DNA of 64,000 bases, from NCBI RefSeq assembly GCF_002563925.1, contig NZ_PDJD01000001.1, positions 124,001 through 188,000 on the forward strand, read 5' to 3'. This stretch comes from Serinibacter salmoneus (lineage in GTDB: Bacteria > Actinomycetota > Actinomycetes > Actinomycetales > Beutenbergiaceae). This document shows, piece by piece, positions 8,509 through 16,671 of this stretch; position 1 is the first letter of the stretch, and each line of letters begins with the position of its first letter. The notes under the pieces are model-generated. The model had not been told where the DNA came from, did not search any database, and saw nothing but the letters and a program-made list of their open reading frames with translations. The position numbers were made by a program, and so were the translations under genes.

Positions 8509-9546
8509 TACCTGCACCGCGCGCTCTCGTCCCGGTCTCATCTCGGTGAGTGTCTTGCCCAACGCGGGGTGCGTGAGTTCCCGGGCTCCAAGGGGGACCC
8601 CCCACCTATCCATGTCGGGGTAGTACTCGAAAGGCTGCTCTGCGTCGATGCGCCAGGCATAGCGCACGGTGGTGCCACCTCGACCGGGAATGGCAAGGAG
8701 CAGGTGCTCGGGCATCGTGGCAGGGTCATCGAGCCACCCCGTCACGGTGCTCCTTCCGAGCGGCCAGTAGCGTGCGCCGCGCTCTCGCGCGGCCGGGTCG
8801 CCCCATGGGTTGTCCGGGTCGAAGCCGGGCCGAGTGAACTCACTCCCAGGAAGAAACTCGGAGTCCTTCCAGACGATGTTGCGAGACGGTCCCAGAGAGC
8901 CCCGGTCGGCGATTTGCGCGTGCGAGCCTCCGGCCATCTCCTCCGCGGTGCCCTTCACCAGGATCGTCTTGGAGGGGACGACGTCTCGCCACTCCGTCCG
9001 GACAGCTGTCGAGGCGAGCAGCGCCTGAGCGACGGGGGTGAAGCCGAACGGGTCTCCCGACTCCTCACCGGGAGACGGTGCGGGAGTTGCGGGGTCAGAG
9101 AACACCTGGCCGGAAGTGCCGTCGTCGAGTATTTGGCCGGTCGCCATCCCGGCTCGCTGCATGTGTCCGGGCGTGAGGTTCCCGAGCGTTTCTCGGCCGT
9201 ATGCCCTGAGTAGGCGCTCCACCAGCTCCATGGCCATCGTCTCGGCGCTGTAGGCATCGTGTTCCGTACCGAATCCGGTGGCCAACATGATCGAGAGCAA
9301 CCGCTCGCCGGAGCTCAAGATCGTGCGGATCCGTTCGGATTTTGAACCGGCCATCGGGATCGAGTCAGCTGCCTTCTCCAGTGCCTTCCGCTCATCTTTC
9401 TCGTGCTGGAGAACGCGGTCTTTCTTGCCCTTGCCCACGTAGAGGATGCTCTGCACCTGACTTCCGGTCTCCCGATAAGTCAAGGGATCGATCAATGCAT
9501 AGACGTAGTACTGGGGGCCATCGACGTCAACCTTGGCGTTCTCCAT
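8461..9546 (-). CDS. GIY-YIG (LEM-3-like) domain protein with unknown C-terminal domain
   Basis: A 361-residue protein. The N-terminus carries a GIY-YIG-like core: Y-Y-V-Y-A-L-I-D-P at 13-21 and I-L-Y-V-G-K-G-K-K-D-R-V at 34-45, as in the LEM-3-like branch, followed by a helical region with a conserved-looking A-E-T-M-A-M-E-L-V-E-R motif. The C-terminal 200 residues contain repeated W and G motifs I cannot assign. LEM-3-like GIY-YIG proteins cleave DNA in characterised cases; activity here is inferred. Its 3' end overlaps the helicase remnant by 48 bp tail to tail. It lies in the island between the helicase remnants and the EcsC-like gene and may be a defence nuclease. Confidence 0.7.
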   Translation of the reverse strand: MENAKVDVDGPQYYVYALIDPLTYRETGSQVQSILYVGKGKKDRVLQHEKDERKALEKAADSIPMAGSKSERIRTILSSGERLLSIMLATGFGTEHDAYSAETMAMELVERLLRAYGRETLGNLTPGHMQRAGMATGQILDDGTSGQVFSDPATPAPSPGEESGDPFGFTPVAQALLASTAVRTEWRDVVPSKTILVKGTAEEMAGGSHAQIADRGSLGPSRNIVWKDSEFLPGSEFTRPGFDPDNPWGDPAARERGARYWPLGRSTVTGWLDDPATMPEHLLLAIPGRGGTTVRYAWRIDAEQPFEYYPDMDRWGVPLGARELTHPALGKTLTEMRPGRERAVQVLANYVSGCRVLDPAD

Positions 9547-9646
9547 GTGTGGAGTGTGACGCTCTTCAGCCTGTCGCGCTACGAGGCACGCTCAGCGCGG
9601 GTGAGTTTGGCCTGATTGCTGGCGTGACCCGACCGCCGCCGCTCGA

Positions 9647-10354
9647 CTAGGCGACCCGTGCGGCTCCGAGATCCAGCCCACGGAGGTGCACTCGGAGTCG
9701 TTTGCACATGGGCGGGAAGGTCGCCAACGTGATGCCGCCCTCGACCGCTGCGCCGATGACGGGGATCACCTTGCCGACCCCTCGCGCGAAGATCTGCTTG
9801 GTCATCTGCGTGCCCAGGAGGCTGGCCACCTGCTTCACCAGCGGATAGATGGCGCCCTTGGTGAGCGCTTGCTTGGGGAGCTGACGCACGGCCTGCTCAG
9901 CGATCATCTTGGCGACGCTCGCCACGGCTGCATTGGCCACCTGCGTCCCGAACATGACGCCGAAGAAGAGCATCAGGATGTTGTGCGTGCCGTCGTCCAG
10001 GTCGTCCCCACTCCCCTCGAAGAGTTCGGGCCACCCATAGAGATAGGCGAGTTTCTGCGCGATGCGCATCATGTGAGCCAGGTACTGCGCCAGATCGGCC
10101 GGAACGGCGGCGGCTATGCCAATGCCCCCGGGGAGGCCCGCCGCAGCGGAGAGCGTCGAGACCTTCGCCGTCTCGAAACGGATCGAGTCGCTCGCCGCCT
10201 TCTCGATGAGGGACGCATCTATCCCCGCCGCTGACGGTGAGGTGCGCACGGCCTCCTCGACCTGGTCCGGGGCGCAGCTCTTGGCGAACGCGCTTCGGAG
10301 GTAGGACTCGCGGTGAATGCGCACGCCCGGCAGCTGTGCTGCGGCGACGAGCAT
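9647..10354 (-). CDS. EcsC-family-like protein
   Basis: A 235-residue protein with an N-terminal helical region (L-P-G-V-R-I-H-R-E-S-Y-L), then a glycine-rich hydrophobic segment (A-A-A-G-L-P-G-G-I-G-I-A-A-A-V-P-A-D-L), a helix ending K-L-A-Y-L-Y-G-W, and a C-terminal hydrophobic hairpin (V-G-K-V-I-P-V-I-G-A-A-V-E-G-G). This order is typical of EcsC-like membrane-associated proteins, whose biochemical role is unsettled. The ATG lacks a good ribosome site and relatives often begin earlier, so the N-terminus is uncertain. It lies downstream of the DUF4230 gene on the same strand with a 26-bp gap. Confidence 0.6.
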   Translation of the reverse strand: MLVAAAQLPGVRIHRESYLRSAFAKSCAPDQVEEAVRTSPSAAGIDASLIEKAASDSIRFETAKVSTLSAAAGLPGGIGIAAAVPADLAQYLAHMMRIAQKLAYLYGWPELFEGSGDDLDDGTHNILMLFFGVMFGTQVANAAVASVAKMIAEQAVRQLPKQALTKGAIYPLVKQVASLLGTQMTKQIFARGVGKVIPVIGAAVEGGITLATFPPMCKRLRVHLRGLDLGAARVA

Positions 10355-10380
10355 CCGGCGGAATCACGTCCGGACGCGCC

Positions 10381-11007
10381 CTAACCCGCGTACGCGAACT
10401 CGACCGTCAGTTCGGGGTCGATCCCGGTGACGATGCCCCGGTAGAAGGAGGCAGCCTGCTCCTGGAGTGTCTCCGCGTTCGACGCGATGTACTCCGCTTG
10501 TGCGGTGTCGTCGAGGATCTTGTTGACCATCTCCACGGAGTCGATCTCCGGCGTCACCCAACTGAGTGCCCCGTTGTCCTCGGCCACGAGTTCGAACGTC
10601 TGGTCGTCATGTCCCACGAAGATGAACGCAGGGATGGTGATGAGGTAGGAGTCCTCGCCGGTCGGTTCGATCGTGACCTCGCCGCCCTCGATGCCAAGCT
10701 TGGCCGTGAACGCGTACTGGATGAAGGACGTGCGGGAACTCCCCGGGATCGCCACGCCGAACACCTCGCCGCTGGAGTTCTCCTCCATCAGTCCCTGGAT
10801 TCCGAGGCTCAGCAGCACCACCTGTTCCTCGGTGGTCACGGACTCGATCACCTGGGTGTCCCGGGTCTCGGTGGTGGTGCCGATGGAGGCGAGGTTCATC
10901 AGGGGCTTCAGGGGGCCGATGGCCACGAGGGCGAGCACCGCGAGAAGGCCGGCCACCAGAATCCACCCGATCCAGGCGGACACCCTGGTCTTCGTCGACG
11001 TTGTCAT
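10381..11007 (-). CDS. DUF4230-like membrane-anchored protein
   Basis: A 208-residue protein. The chosen ATG at 11007 has the ribosome site AAGGGGG about 10 bp upstream and places a single transmembrane segment at residues 10-35 (W-I-G-W-I-L-V-A-G-L-L-A). The rest is an extracytoplasmic domain with an early V-V-L-L-S-L-G-I-Q motif and alternating strands, matching DUF4230 by pattern. Function is unknown. The frame could extend upstream, but that extension is arginine-rich shadow sequence. Confidence 0.65.
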   Translation of the reverse strand: MTTSTKTRVSAWIGWILVAGLLAVLALVAIGPLKPLMNLASIGTTTETRDTQVIESVTTEEQVVLLSLGIQGLMEENSSGEVFGVAIPGSSRTSFIQYAFTAKLGIEGGEVTIEPTGEDSYLITIPAFIFVGHDDQTFELVAEDNGALSWVTPEIDSVEMVNKILDDTAQAEYIASNAETLQEQAASFYRGIVTGIDPELTVEFAYAG

Positions 11008-11167
11008 GCCAGCAATGCCCCCTTGCGAACCAGAATTTGCTGAACGTGAAACTACCACCGGTGTCCGTTCTCGGCACACCGTCCCCGAACCCACCACCCC
11101 TACGCTGACCCGATGGGCCTCCGGCTCGCCCACCTCACGGCGGACAATCTCCCGCAGGCACCGGCCA

Positions 11168-13720
11168 CTACTCCTGCGCCAGCCGCTCCCGGGCCAGCCG
11201 CACGCGCAGCGGCGCGCTCGTCGGGGACTGCACCACCGCGCGCCACTGCCGCACCGCTCCCTCGCGGTCCCCGAGCGTCGCGAGCGCGTCCCCGTGCAGG
11301 ATCCGGGTGCGCGCCTCGTGCAGCCGCAGTCCCTGGTGGTCGGCGATCGCAGCGGCGCGCTCGAGCACCGCGATCGACAGGGCGGCGTCGCCCTCGGCCC
11401 GAGCGACGTCCGCGCGCGCCAACAGTTCATCCAGTTCGAGGGCCGCGTAGTTCAGGCGCCGTCGGGCGTCCCTCACGGCGCGAAGCACCTCTCGCGCGCG
11501 GGGGAGGTCCCCCAAGGCCACCGCGCTGTGCACGAGGTTCGCGCCGAGAATCACGACCCCGGCCGGATCGCCGAGCGACTGCGTCAGCTCGAACGCGGCG
11601 TCGGAGAACGGCGTCGCCTCGTCCGGGCGGCCCTGCCAGGCGATCGCGTCGGCCACGAGGCTCAACGCCTGCGCCTCGAATCGCTGCGTGCGGCTGCGCC
11701 GACTTTCGGCGATCGCCTCGTGGGCGGCGACCTCAGCCGCGGCAGCCTCGTCGAGCTCGCACAGGGCACGCGCGTAGTTGTTGCGCACCATGGACAGCGC
11801 CGTGTCGGGTGGCTCGTTCGCGCGCTCGGCAATGACCTCCTCGGCGATCAGCCGGGCCCGCTCGGCACGGCCGGCCACCAGGAGGAACTGAGGAAGTCGG
11901 TAGCGCGCAGAGAGCCGGACCTCCGCCGGGATCGACTCGGTCAGGAGTTCCTCGAGCTCGTCGCAGGCACGCTCGAGGCTGCCGGTCACGGCCTCCGTCT
12001 CCGCGAGTGCCACCCTGAGTGGACCGAGCAGCTCCGCATCGGCCACCGCGCGTCCCAGCGTGGCGCGCGTGTCCTCGAGGTTCCCGGCCAATCTCGCGGC
12101 CGTCGCGTGGCGAATGAGGTGTTCGGTGGCCACCTCGCCGTCCCCGAGGGCAGCGAGGTGCGCCGAGGTGAGCAGGTAGGCGTCGGTGACCCGGCCGTCG
12201 TCCAGCAGCTGACGGCTCAGGGCTTGCGCCAGTGACCCGACCGCGTCGGCGAGGTCGAGTTCCGCGGCGAGTTGCGCCGTCGTGACCGCGGCCTCGGCGT
12301 GCTCCTCGATCCAGGACAGGCTGGGGCTCGCCGCGTACCCGGCGAGGAGGTGCGAGACCAGCGCATTGGTCTGGGAACGCAGCAGCGAGAAACGCACCTC
12401 GAACTCGGGTGTCCCGCGCACGCCGGAGCGCACCACGTCATGCAGGTCGTATCGGCCATGAGTCTGCACCACGAGGTTCGCGCCGCGCAGCGCGGTGAGG
12501 GCGCGGGCGGCCTCGTCACTCGAGAGCGGCGCCGGGCCCTGTGCCAGCGCGACGGCGATCTCCTGCGCTGTGAGCCGGCCGCGGTGCCGCGCGAGGAACG
12601 CGAGCACGCGGCGTTGATCGGCGGTGAGGTGGTGGAGCGCGTCCTGGAGCGCGGGCACGGTGCCGAGCCCGAGGGTGTCGAGTCGGTGCACGTGGTCACT
12701 CAGGTACCACCCGGGCGTGCTGTGCGCGTTTCCGGCGAGAATGGTCATCGCGAGCGGGAGCCCGCCGCAGTGCGCCGCGAGCGCGCGCAGTGCCTCGGAA
12801 TCCGACTCGGGGTCCTGGCGCCTCGTGTGCTGCGCCAGCAGCACGCTGAGCAGCGCGATCGAATCGGCCTCGTTCATGGGCTCGACCACGTGGTGCGCGG
12901 TGGCGCCGTCCCACTGCAGCCGTATACGGGAGGTTGCCACGAGCACATCGGCCGGGTCGAGCAGGCCGGCGATCTCGGCGAGGTCGCCACCTGAGGGCAC
13001 ATCATCCAGGAGCACGACGGCGTGGCTCACCCCGCGCGCACGGCCCTGCGATCCGCCGGTCGCCCGAGCGCGCCGTGCCCGCCTGATCTCGCCGGCCACC
13101 TCGCGGGGCTTCACCGTGTCGGGACCGGCCTCGCCGGAAGCGGTGCGAAGGCCGATCTCCAGCACGGCATCCGCCCCCGTGCGCGCCGCCAGGAGATGGG
13201 CCAGGTCGCGCGCCATGGTCGACTTCCCCACGCCGGGGAGCCCGGTGAGCACCACCACGCTGGGCGTGCGCGCCTCGGCGACCGGGTCACCGGGTGGGTC
13301 ATCGGGGCGTGCCGCCACGACGCGGGCGGTCAGGTCCGCCACCTCGGCGGCGCGGCTACCGGTCAGGGCGCTGGGCCCGGGCGGCGTGACCGTGACCGTG
13401 GGCCGCGCGGTGGCCGCGGCCCGGTGGCGCAGCACCCGGGCGTGCGCCTGGTGCAGGGCGGGGGCGAGATCGGGGCGGCCGAGCACCGTGAGGATGTCCG
13501 AGGCGAGATCCGGGTCGAGGCGGCGGCGCCCGTCGCGGAAGGCGTCGTACACGGTCACGCGCCCGGGCTTGGCGGCTGTCTCGATGCCGCGCCGCGCCGC
13601 GCGCACGCGGGCGACCTCCGTGGCGATCTGCGAGTAGCTCGGCAGGCCCGCCTGCACCCGGACCTCGCGCAGCACGGCCACCAGGTCATCGAGCGTGTCG
13701 GCGGACTCAAGGCTCGCCAT
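11168..13720 (-). CDS. HTH-NB-ARC-TPR (STAND-type) regulator
   Basis: An 850-residue protein in three parts. The N-terminus (1-110) resembles the helix-turn-helix-like region of actinobacterial STAND regulators. The centre is an NB-ARC ATPase with Walker A G-L-P-G-V-G-K-S-T (160-168), Walker B A-V-V-L-L-D-D (234-240), and the G-L-P-L-A-M motif. The C-terminal 400 residues are helical repeats with TPR character (A-L-x-x-L-G-D-x-x-x-A). Such proteins act as nucleotide-switched signal sensors, often controlling secondary metabolism or stress. GGGAG lies 8 bp before the ATG. It is divergent from the phosphate symporter gene, so regulation of that gene is possible but unproven. Confidence 0.85.
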   Translation of the reverse strand: MASLESADTLDDLVAVLREVRVQAGLPSYSQIATEVARVRAARRGIETAAKPGRVTVYDAFRDGRRRLDPDLASDILTVLGRPDLAPALHQAHARVLRHRAAATARPTVTVTPPGPSALTGSRAAEVADLTARVVAARPDDPPGDPVAEARTPSVVVLTGLPGVGKSTMARDLAHLLAARTGADAVLEIGLRTASGEAGPDTVKPREVAGEIRRARRARATGGSQGRARGVSHAVVLLDDVPSGGDLAEIAGLLDPADVLVATSRIRLQWDGATAHHVVEPMNEADSIALLSVLLAQHTRRQDPESDSEALRALAAHCGGLPLAMTILAGNAHSTPGWYLSDHVHRLDTLGLGTVPALQDALHHLTADQRRVLAFLARHRGRLTAQEIAVALAQGPAPLSSDEAARALTALRGANLVVQTHGRYDLHDVVRSGVRGTPEFEVRFSLLRSQTNALVSHLLAGYAASPSLSWIEEHAEAAVTTAQLAAELDLADAVGSLAQALSRQLLDDGRVTDAYLLTSAHLAALGDGEVATEHLIRHATAARLAGNLEDTRATLGRAVADAELLGPLRVALAETEAVTGSLERACDELEELLTESIPAEVRLSARYRLPQFLLVAGRAERARLIAEEVIAERANEPPDTALSMVRNNYARALCELDEAAAAEVAAHEAIAESRRSRTQRFEAQALSLVADAIAWQGRPDEATPFSDAAFELTQSLGDPAGVVILGANLVHSAVALGDLPRAREVLRAVRDARRRLNYAALELDELLARADVARAEGDAALSIAVLERAAAIADHQGLRLHEARTRILHGDALATLGDREGAVRQWRAVVQSPTSAPLRVRLARERLAQE

Positions 13721-13895
13721 GCTGAACTCCCGGGGTCGTAGTAGGCGACGGGCGAGTCGGGTGACGCCATCGTAGGCGCGTCGGGTCGTGCATCACGCCC
13801 GTCACCTGGTCCACGCCGCAGTCCGGCCCATACCGCCGCCTTCCCGGGTGACGCGCTGAGGGCCGACACGCCGGACATGGAAGCCGTCGCTGACT

Positions 13896-13917
13896 GTTCA
13901 CCTTGTGTTCACCTGCG
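13896..13917 (+). promoter_or_regulatory. PHO box (PhoP-binding direct repeats)
   Basis: Two adjacent 11-bp direct repeats, GTTCACCTTGT and GTTCACCTGCG, match the actinobacterial PHO-box unit (GTTCA followed by a looser 6 bp). They end about 60 bp before the Na+/phosphate symporter start, a position suited to activation by PhoP under phosphate limitation. The match is by eye; binding is inferred. Confidence 0.7.
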
Positions 13918-13956
13918 GTGGTCGGGAGTGCCACGCGAGGGCGGTTGACTAGTGCC

Positions 13957-13983
13957 ATGACCACGGCAGGGGTTCGCGCATGA
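13957..13983 (+). other. 8-codon leader reading frame overlapping the symporter start
   Basis: An ATG followed by seven codons ends in a TGA that overlaps the symporter ATG (ATGA). The context fits a translationally coupled leader peptide, but it could also simply be an alternative in-gene start out of frame. No attenuator hairpin is obvious. Confidence 0.3.
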
Positions 13984-15332
13984 CCGACCAGCTGAACGCA
14001 CGGGAGGCGGGTGCCGCGGTCGATCCCGAGGCAGCTGCCTCCGCCGCGCACACGATGACCGTGGTGGCCGACGATGCGACCCGGCGGGGCGCCACGCACC
14101 ACGTGTCCGAGACCGAGGCGTTCGCCGCCTCTGCGACAGCCGCGGCCGATGCCGCCGATCCCGGCACGCAGGACGCCACCCTGCGCGGCCCCTGGGACCG
14201 CTGGGTGCCGGAGGGTCCCGCTCGCACCTGGGTGAACTGGCTCTCGGTGGCGGTCTCGATCTACCTGCTGATCTCCGCGGTCAACCTCATCGGTGGTGGC
14301 TTCAAGGCCGCCACGGGAGATCAGGCCGAGCAACTGTTCGCCTTCGCGAGCAACCCGATCGTGGCGCTCATGGTGGGTGTGCTCGCCACTGCCGCCACAC
14401 AGTCCTCCTCCACCACCAGTTCCATCACGGTGGGGTTGGCGGCTGGTGGCCTGCCGCTGGAGATCGCGATCCCGATCATCATGGGTGCCAACATCGGCAC
14501 CACGCTGACCAACACCCTGGTCAGCATCGGCATGATCGGGAACAAGGAGGACTTCCGCCGGGCGTTTGCCGCAGCCACGGTGCACGACTTCTTCAACCTC
14601 ATCGCCGTGGCGATCCTGCTGCCGCTGGAACTGATGACGGGATACCTGGAGACGCTCTCCGGGCTGCTCGCGAATGCCTTCTCCAGCGTGACCGGGTTGG
14701 ACACCGGCCGCGCCGACCTCATCGGCACCGCCACCGAACCCATCGAGAACGCCATGGCCGCTGCGACCTCCGGCGTCCCCGCACCGTGGGGCGGGATCCT
14801 GATGATCGCCGTCGGGATCGCCCTGATCCTGTTCTCCATCAGCTTCGTGGGCAAGGTCCTCAAGGTGCTGATGGTGGGCCGCGCCCGCCGCGTGCTGCAC
14901 ACCGCGATCGGCCGAGGCCCGGTCTCGGGCATCGCCTCGGGAACCGTGGTGACCGCACTCGTGCAGTCCTCCTCCACCGCCACGTCCCTGATGATCCCCC
15001 TCGCGGGCTCGGGTACCTTCACGCTGCGCCAGGTCTACCCCTTCACCATCGGTGCGAACATCGGCACCACCGTGACCGCATTCCTCGCCGCGCTCGGCCT
15101 CTCCGGCGCGAACGCGAGTTTCGGCCTCCAGGTCGCCCTGGTGCACCTGCTGTTCAACCTGTCCGCGACTGTCATCATCTTCGGCCTGCCGTTCCTGCGG
15201 CCGGTCCCGGTGCGTGCCGCGCAGTGGCTCGCGAACCGTTCCGCGGAGAACAAGTCCTTCGCCGCGATGTGGGTGCTGGGCGTGTTCGTGGCGCTCCCGG
15301 GCCTGCTCATCGCCGGCACTCTGCTCTTCTGA
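13980..15332 (+). CDS. Na+/phosphate symporter (NptA/PNaS family)
   Basis: A 450-residue membrane protein with an alanine-rich cytoplasmic N-terminus (about 75 residues) and then two inverted repeats typical of sodium-phosphate cotransporters. Each repeat carries the signature Q-S-S-S-T (A-T-Q-S-S-S-T-T-S-S and L-V-Q-S-S-S-T-A-T-S) followed by G-A-N-I-G-T-T. There is no C-terminal PhoU-like domain, so it is the short form. It should import phosphate using the sodium gradient. The PHO box upstream supports phosphate-starvation control. It is followed 8 bp later by a coiled-coil protein gene, probably co-transcribed. Confidence 0.93.
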   Translation: MTDQLNAREAGAAVDPEAAASAAHTMTVVADDATRRGATHHVSETEAFAASATAAADAADPGTQDATLRGPWDRWVPEGPARTWVNWLSVAVSIYLLISAVNLIGGGFKAATGDQAEQLFAFASNPIVALMVGVLATAATQSSSTTSSITVGLAAGGLPLEIAIPIIMGANIGTTLTNTLVSIGMIGNKEDFRRAFAAATVHDFFNLIAVAILLPLELMTGYLETLSGLLANAFSSVTGLDTGRADLIGTATEPIENAMAAATSGVPAPWGGILMIAVGIALILFSISFVGKVLKVLMVGRARRVLHTAIGRGPVSGIASGTVVTALVQSSSTATSLMIPLAGSGTFTLRQVYPFTIGANIGTTVTAFLAALGLSGANASFGLQVALVHLLFNLSATVIIFGLPFLRPVPVRAAQWLANRSAENKSFAAMWVLGVFVALPGLLIAGTLLF

Positions 15333-15340
15333 GGGGCTCG

Positions 15341-15625
15341 ATGACCGGCGAGGGCACGCAGATTCCCACTCCGCTCTCCGAGGCGGATCTCCCGCGCTCC
15401 GAGGAGGAGATCGACGCCGCTCTGGTGCGTCTGATCGCGGAGACCGAGGCCGCCGTCACGAGGCTGCAGGCCGAACTCGCGGACCGGCGCGCCAACCAGG
15501 CGCAGCACGAGGAGATCGAGCGCCTGGAGCATCACCTGGCGGAGGCCACGGTGAGTTGGGCGAAGGTGAAGGAGTTCTTCGAGGAGGTCCTGCGGGACCT
15601 TGCCCACCGGGGCGGCACCCAGTAG
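15341..15625 (+). CDS. Small coiled-coil protein
   Basis: A 94-residue charged protein. Residues 20-80 have heptad-like spacing (E-E-I-D-A-A-L-V-R-L-I-A-E-T-E-A then H-E-E-I-E-R-L-E-H-H-L-A-E), indicating a coiled coil. It has no membrane segment or known motif. It starts 8 bp after the phosphate symporter and ends 2 bp before the convergent rhomboid gene. It may be an accessory of the transporter; function is unknown. Confidence 0.65.
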   Translation: MTGEGTQIPTPLSEADLPRSEEEIDAALVRLIAETEAAVTRLQAELADRRANQAQHEEIERLEHHLAEATVSWAKVKEFFEEVLRDLAHRGGTQ

Positions 15626-15627
15626 GA

Positions 15628-16260
15628 CTAGCGGCGCGCGCCCACGGTCCCGTCCGCCCGCGCCACCAGCCACGCGGCCAGCACACCCCCGACGGCTCCG
15701 AACAGGTGCCCCTGCCAGGACACCGACCCCGGCCCGAAGGCGGCCAGGGCGATCCCGGTCCAGAAGATGCTGCCCCAGATGGCCAGCAGCACGATCCCGA
15801 GCAGGATCTGCCCCACGGCGCGGCGCAGGAACCCGCGCACCACGAGATAGGCCAGCCACCCGAACACCAGCACCGAGGCGCCGATCGTCACCGACCCCGC
15901 CGGCGCCGTCAACCAGATCCCCAGGCCGCTGACCAGCCAGATCACCGCCGTCACCCCCACGAACTGCGTGGGGCCACCGAGCCGCACGAGGAACCCGAAG
16001 GCCACCACCAGGGCCAGGTTGGACCACAGATGGCTCCAGCCGGCGTGCAGGAGTGGAGCGAACAGGATCCCGAGCAGCCCCTCGAGGGTGCGTGGTGTGA
16101 TGCCGAGGTGCTGCGTGAGCCAGGAGCCGGTGAGGGAATTGACCACCTGCAGCAGGAGCATCGCGCCGGCGAGCCAGGCGAGGGTCAGGAGTGATGCCGT
16201 CACGTTCGCCCCGGACAGCGACGCGCGGCCGACCTGCTCGGAGCGGAAGAGGGTGCGCAT
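15628..16260 (-). CDS. Rhomboid-family intramembrane serine protease
   Basis: A 210-residue protein with six hydrophobic segments. Rhomboid landmarks in order: H-A-G-W-S-H-L-W-S-N in TM2, the active-site region T-I-G-A-S-V-L-V-F-G in TM4 (serine of the GxSx motif), and W-Q-G-H-L-F-G-A-V-G-G in TM6 carrying the catalytic histidine. The residue after the serine is valine rather than the usual glycine, so activity is likely but not certain. The start at 16260 was chosen because upstream sequence is arginine-rich and non-hydrophobic. Confidence 0.85.
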   Translation of the reverse strand: MRTLFRSEQVGRASLSGANVTASLLTLAWLAGAMLLLQVVNSLTGSWLTQHLGITPRTLEGLLGILFAPLLHAGWSHLWSNLALVVAFGFLVRLGGPTQFVGVTAVIWLVSGLGIWLTAPAGSVTIGASVLVFGWLAYLVVRGFLRRAVGQILLGIVLLAIWGSIFWTGIALAAFGPGSVSWQGHLFGAVGGVLAAWLVARADGTVGARR

Positions 16261-16301
16261 TCTTCGAGAGTACGGCGCCGGTTCCCGCGGAACGGGAACC
16301 G

Positions 16302-16523
16302 TCAGTCGCAGGTCCAGGGCGCGACGAAGCAGAAGAGGCCGCGCCACTGGCGCTCCGCACCGCGCGCCGCGCCGTGTCTCGGTGCGACACCGCCCTCTGA
16401 AGGCGTCGCAACGGACACGGCCGCGGCAGGCAGCACAGCAACTTCGCCCGCAGAGGCGGTCAGCACGCTGGAACCGAGAACCATGCCGGTGGTTGCGAGC
16501 GCGCTCGCCAGGACCCCCACCAT
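16302..16523 (-). CDS. Small putative secreted protein
   Basis: A 73-residue frame starting at an ATG preceded by a strong purine run (GGGGGGAAG). The first 28 residues are hydrophobic and small-residue rich (V-G-V-L-A-S-A-L-A-T-T-G-M-V-L-G-S-S-V), like a signal segment, though positive residues before it are missing unless an upstream ATG at 16571 is used. The C-terminus ends with two cysteines (L-F-C-F-V-A-P-W-T-C-D). Function is unknown; it may not be expressed. Confidence 0.4.
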   Translation of the reverse strand: MVGVLASALATTGMVLGSSVLTASAGEVAVLPAAAVSVATPSEGGVAPRHGAARGAERQWRGLFCFVAPWTCD

Positions 16524-16671
16524 GCTTCCCCCCGGAACCATCGCCCGAGTCTCTTCGGCGCGTGTTGCCATCGTTGCGCGATCCGAGATGCGATGGGGAT
16601 AGCCAAAAGGACAATTCTCGACGGGTGGCATCGCACGGCACATCCCTCGGCATCGCACTACGCTCGTTCAC

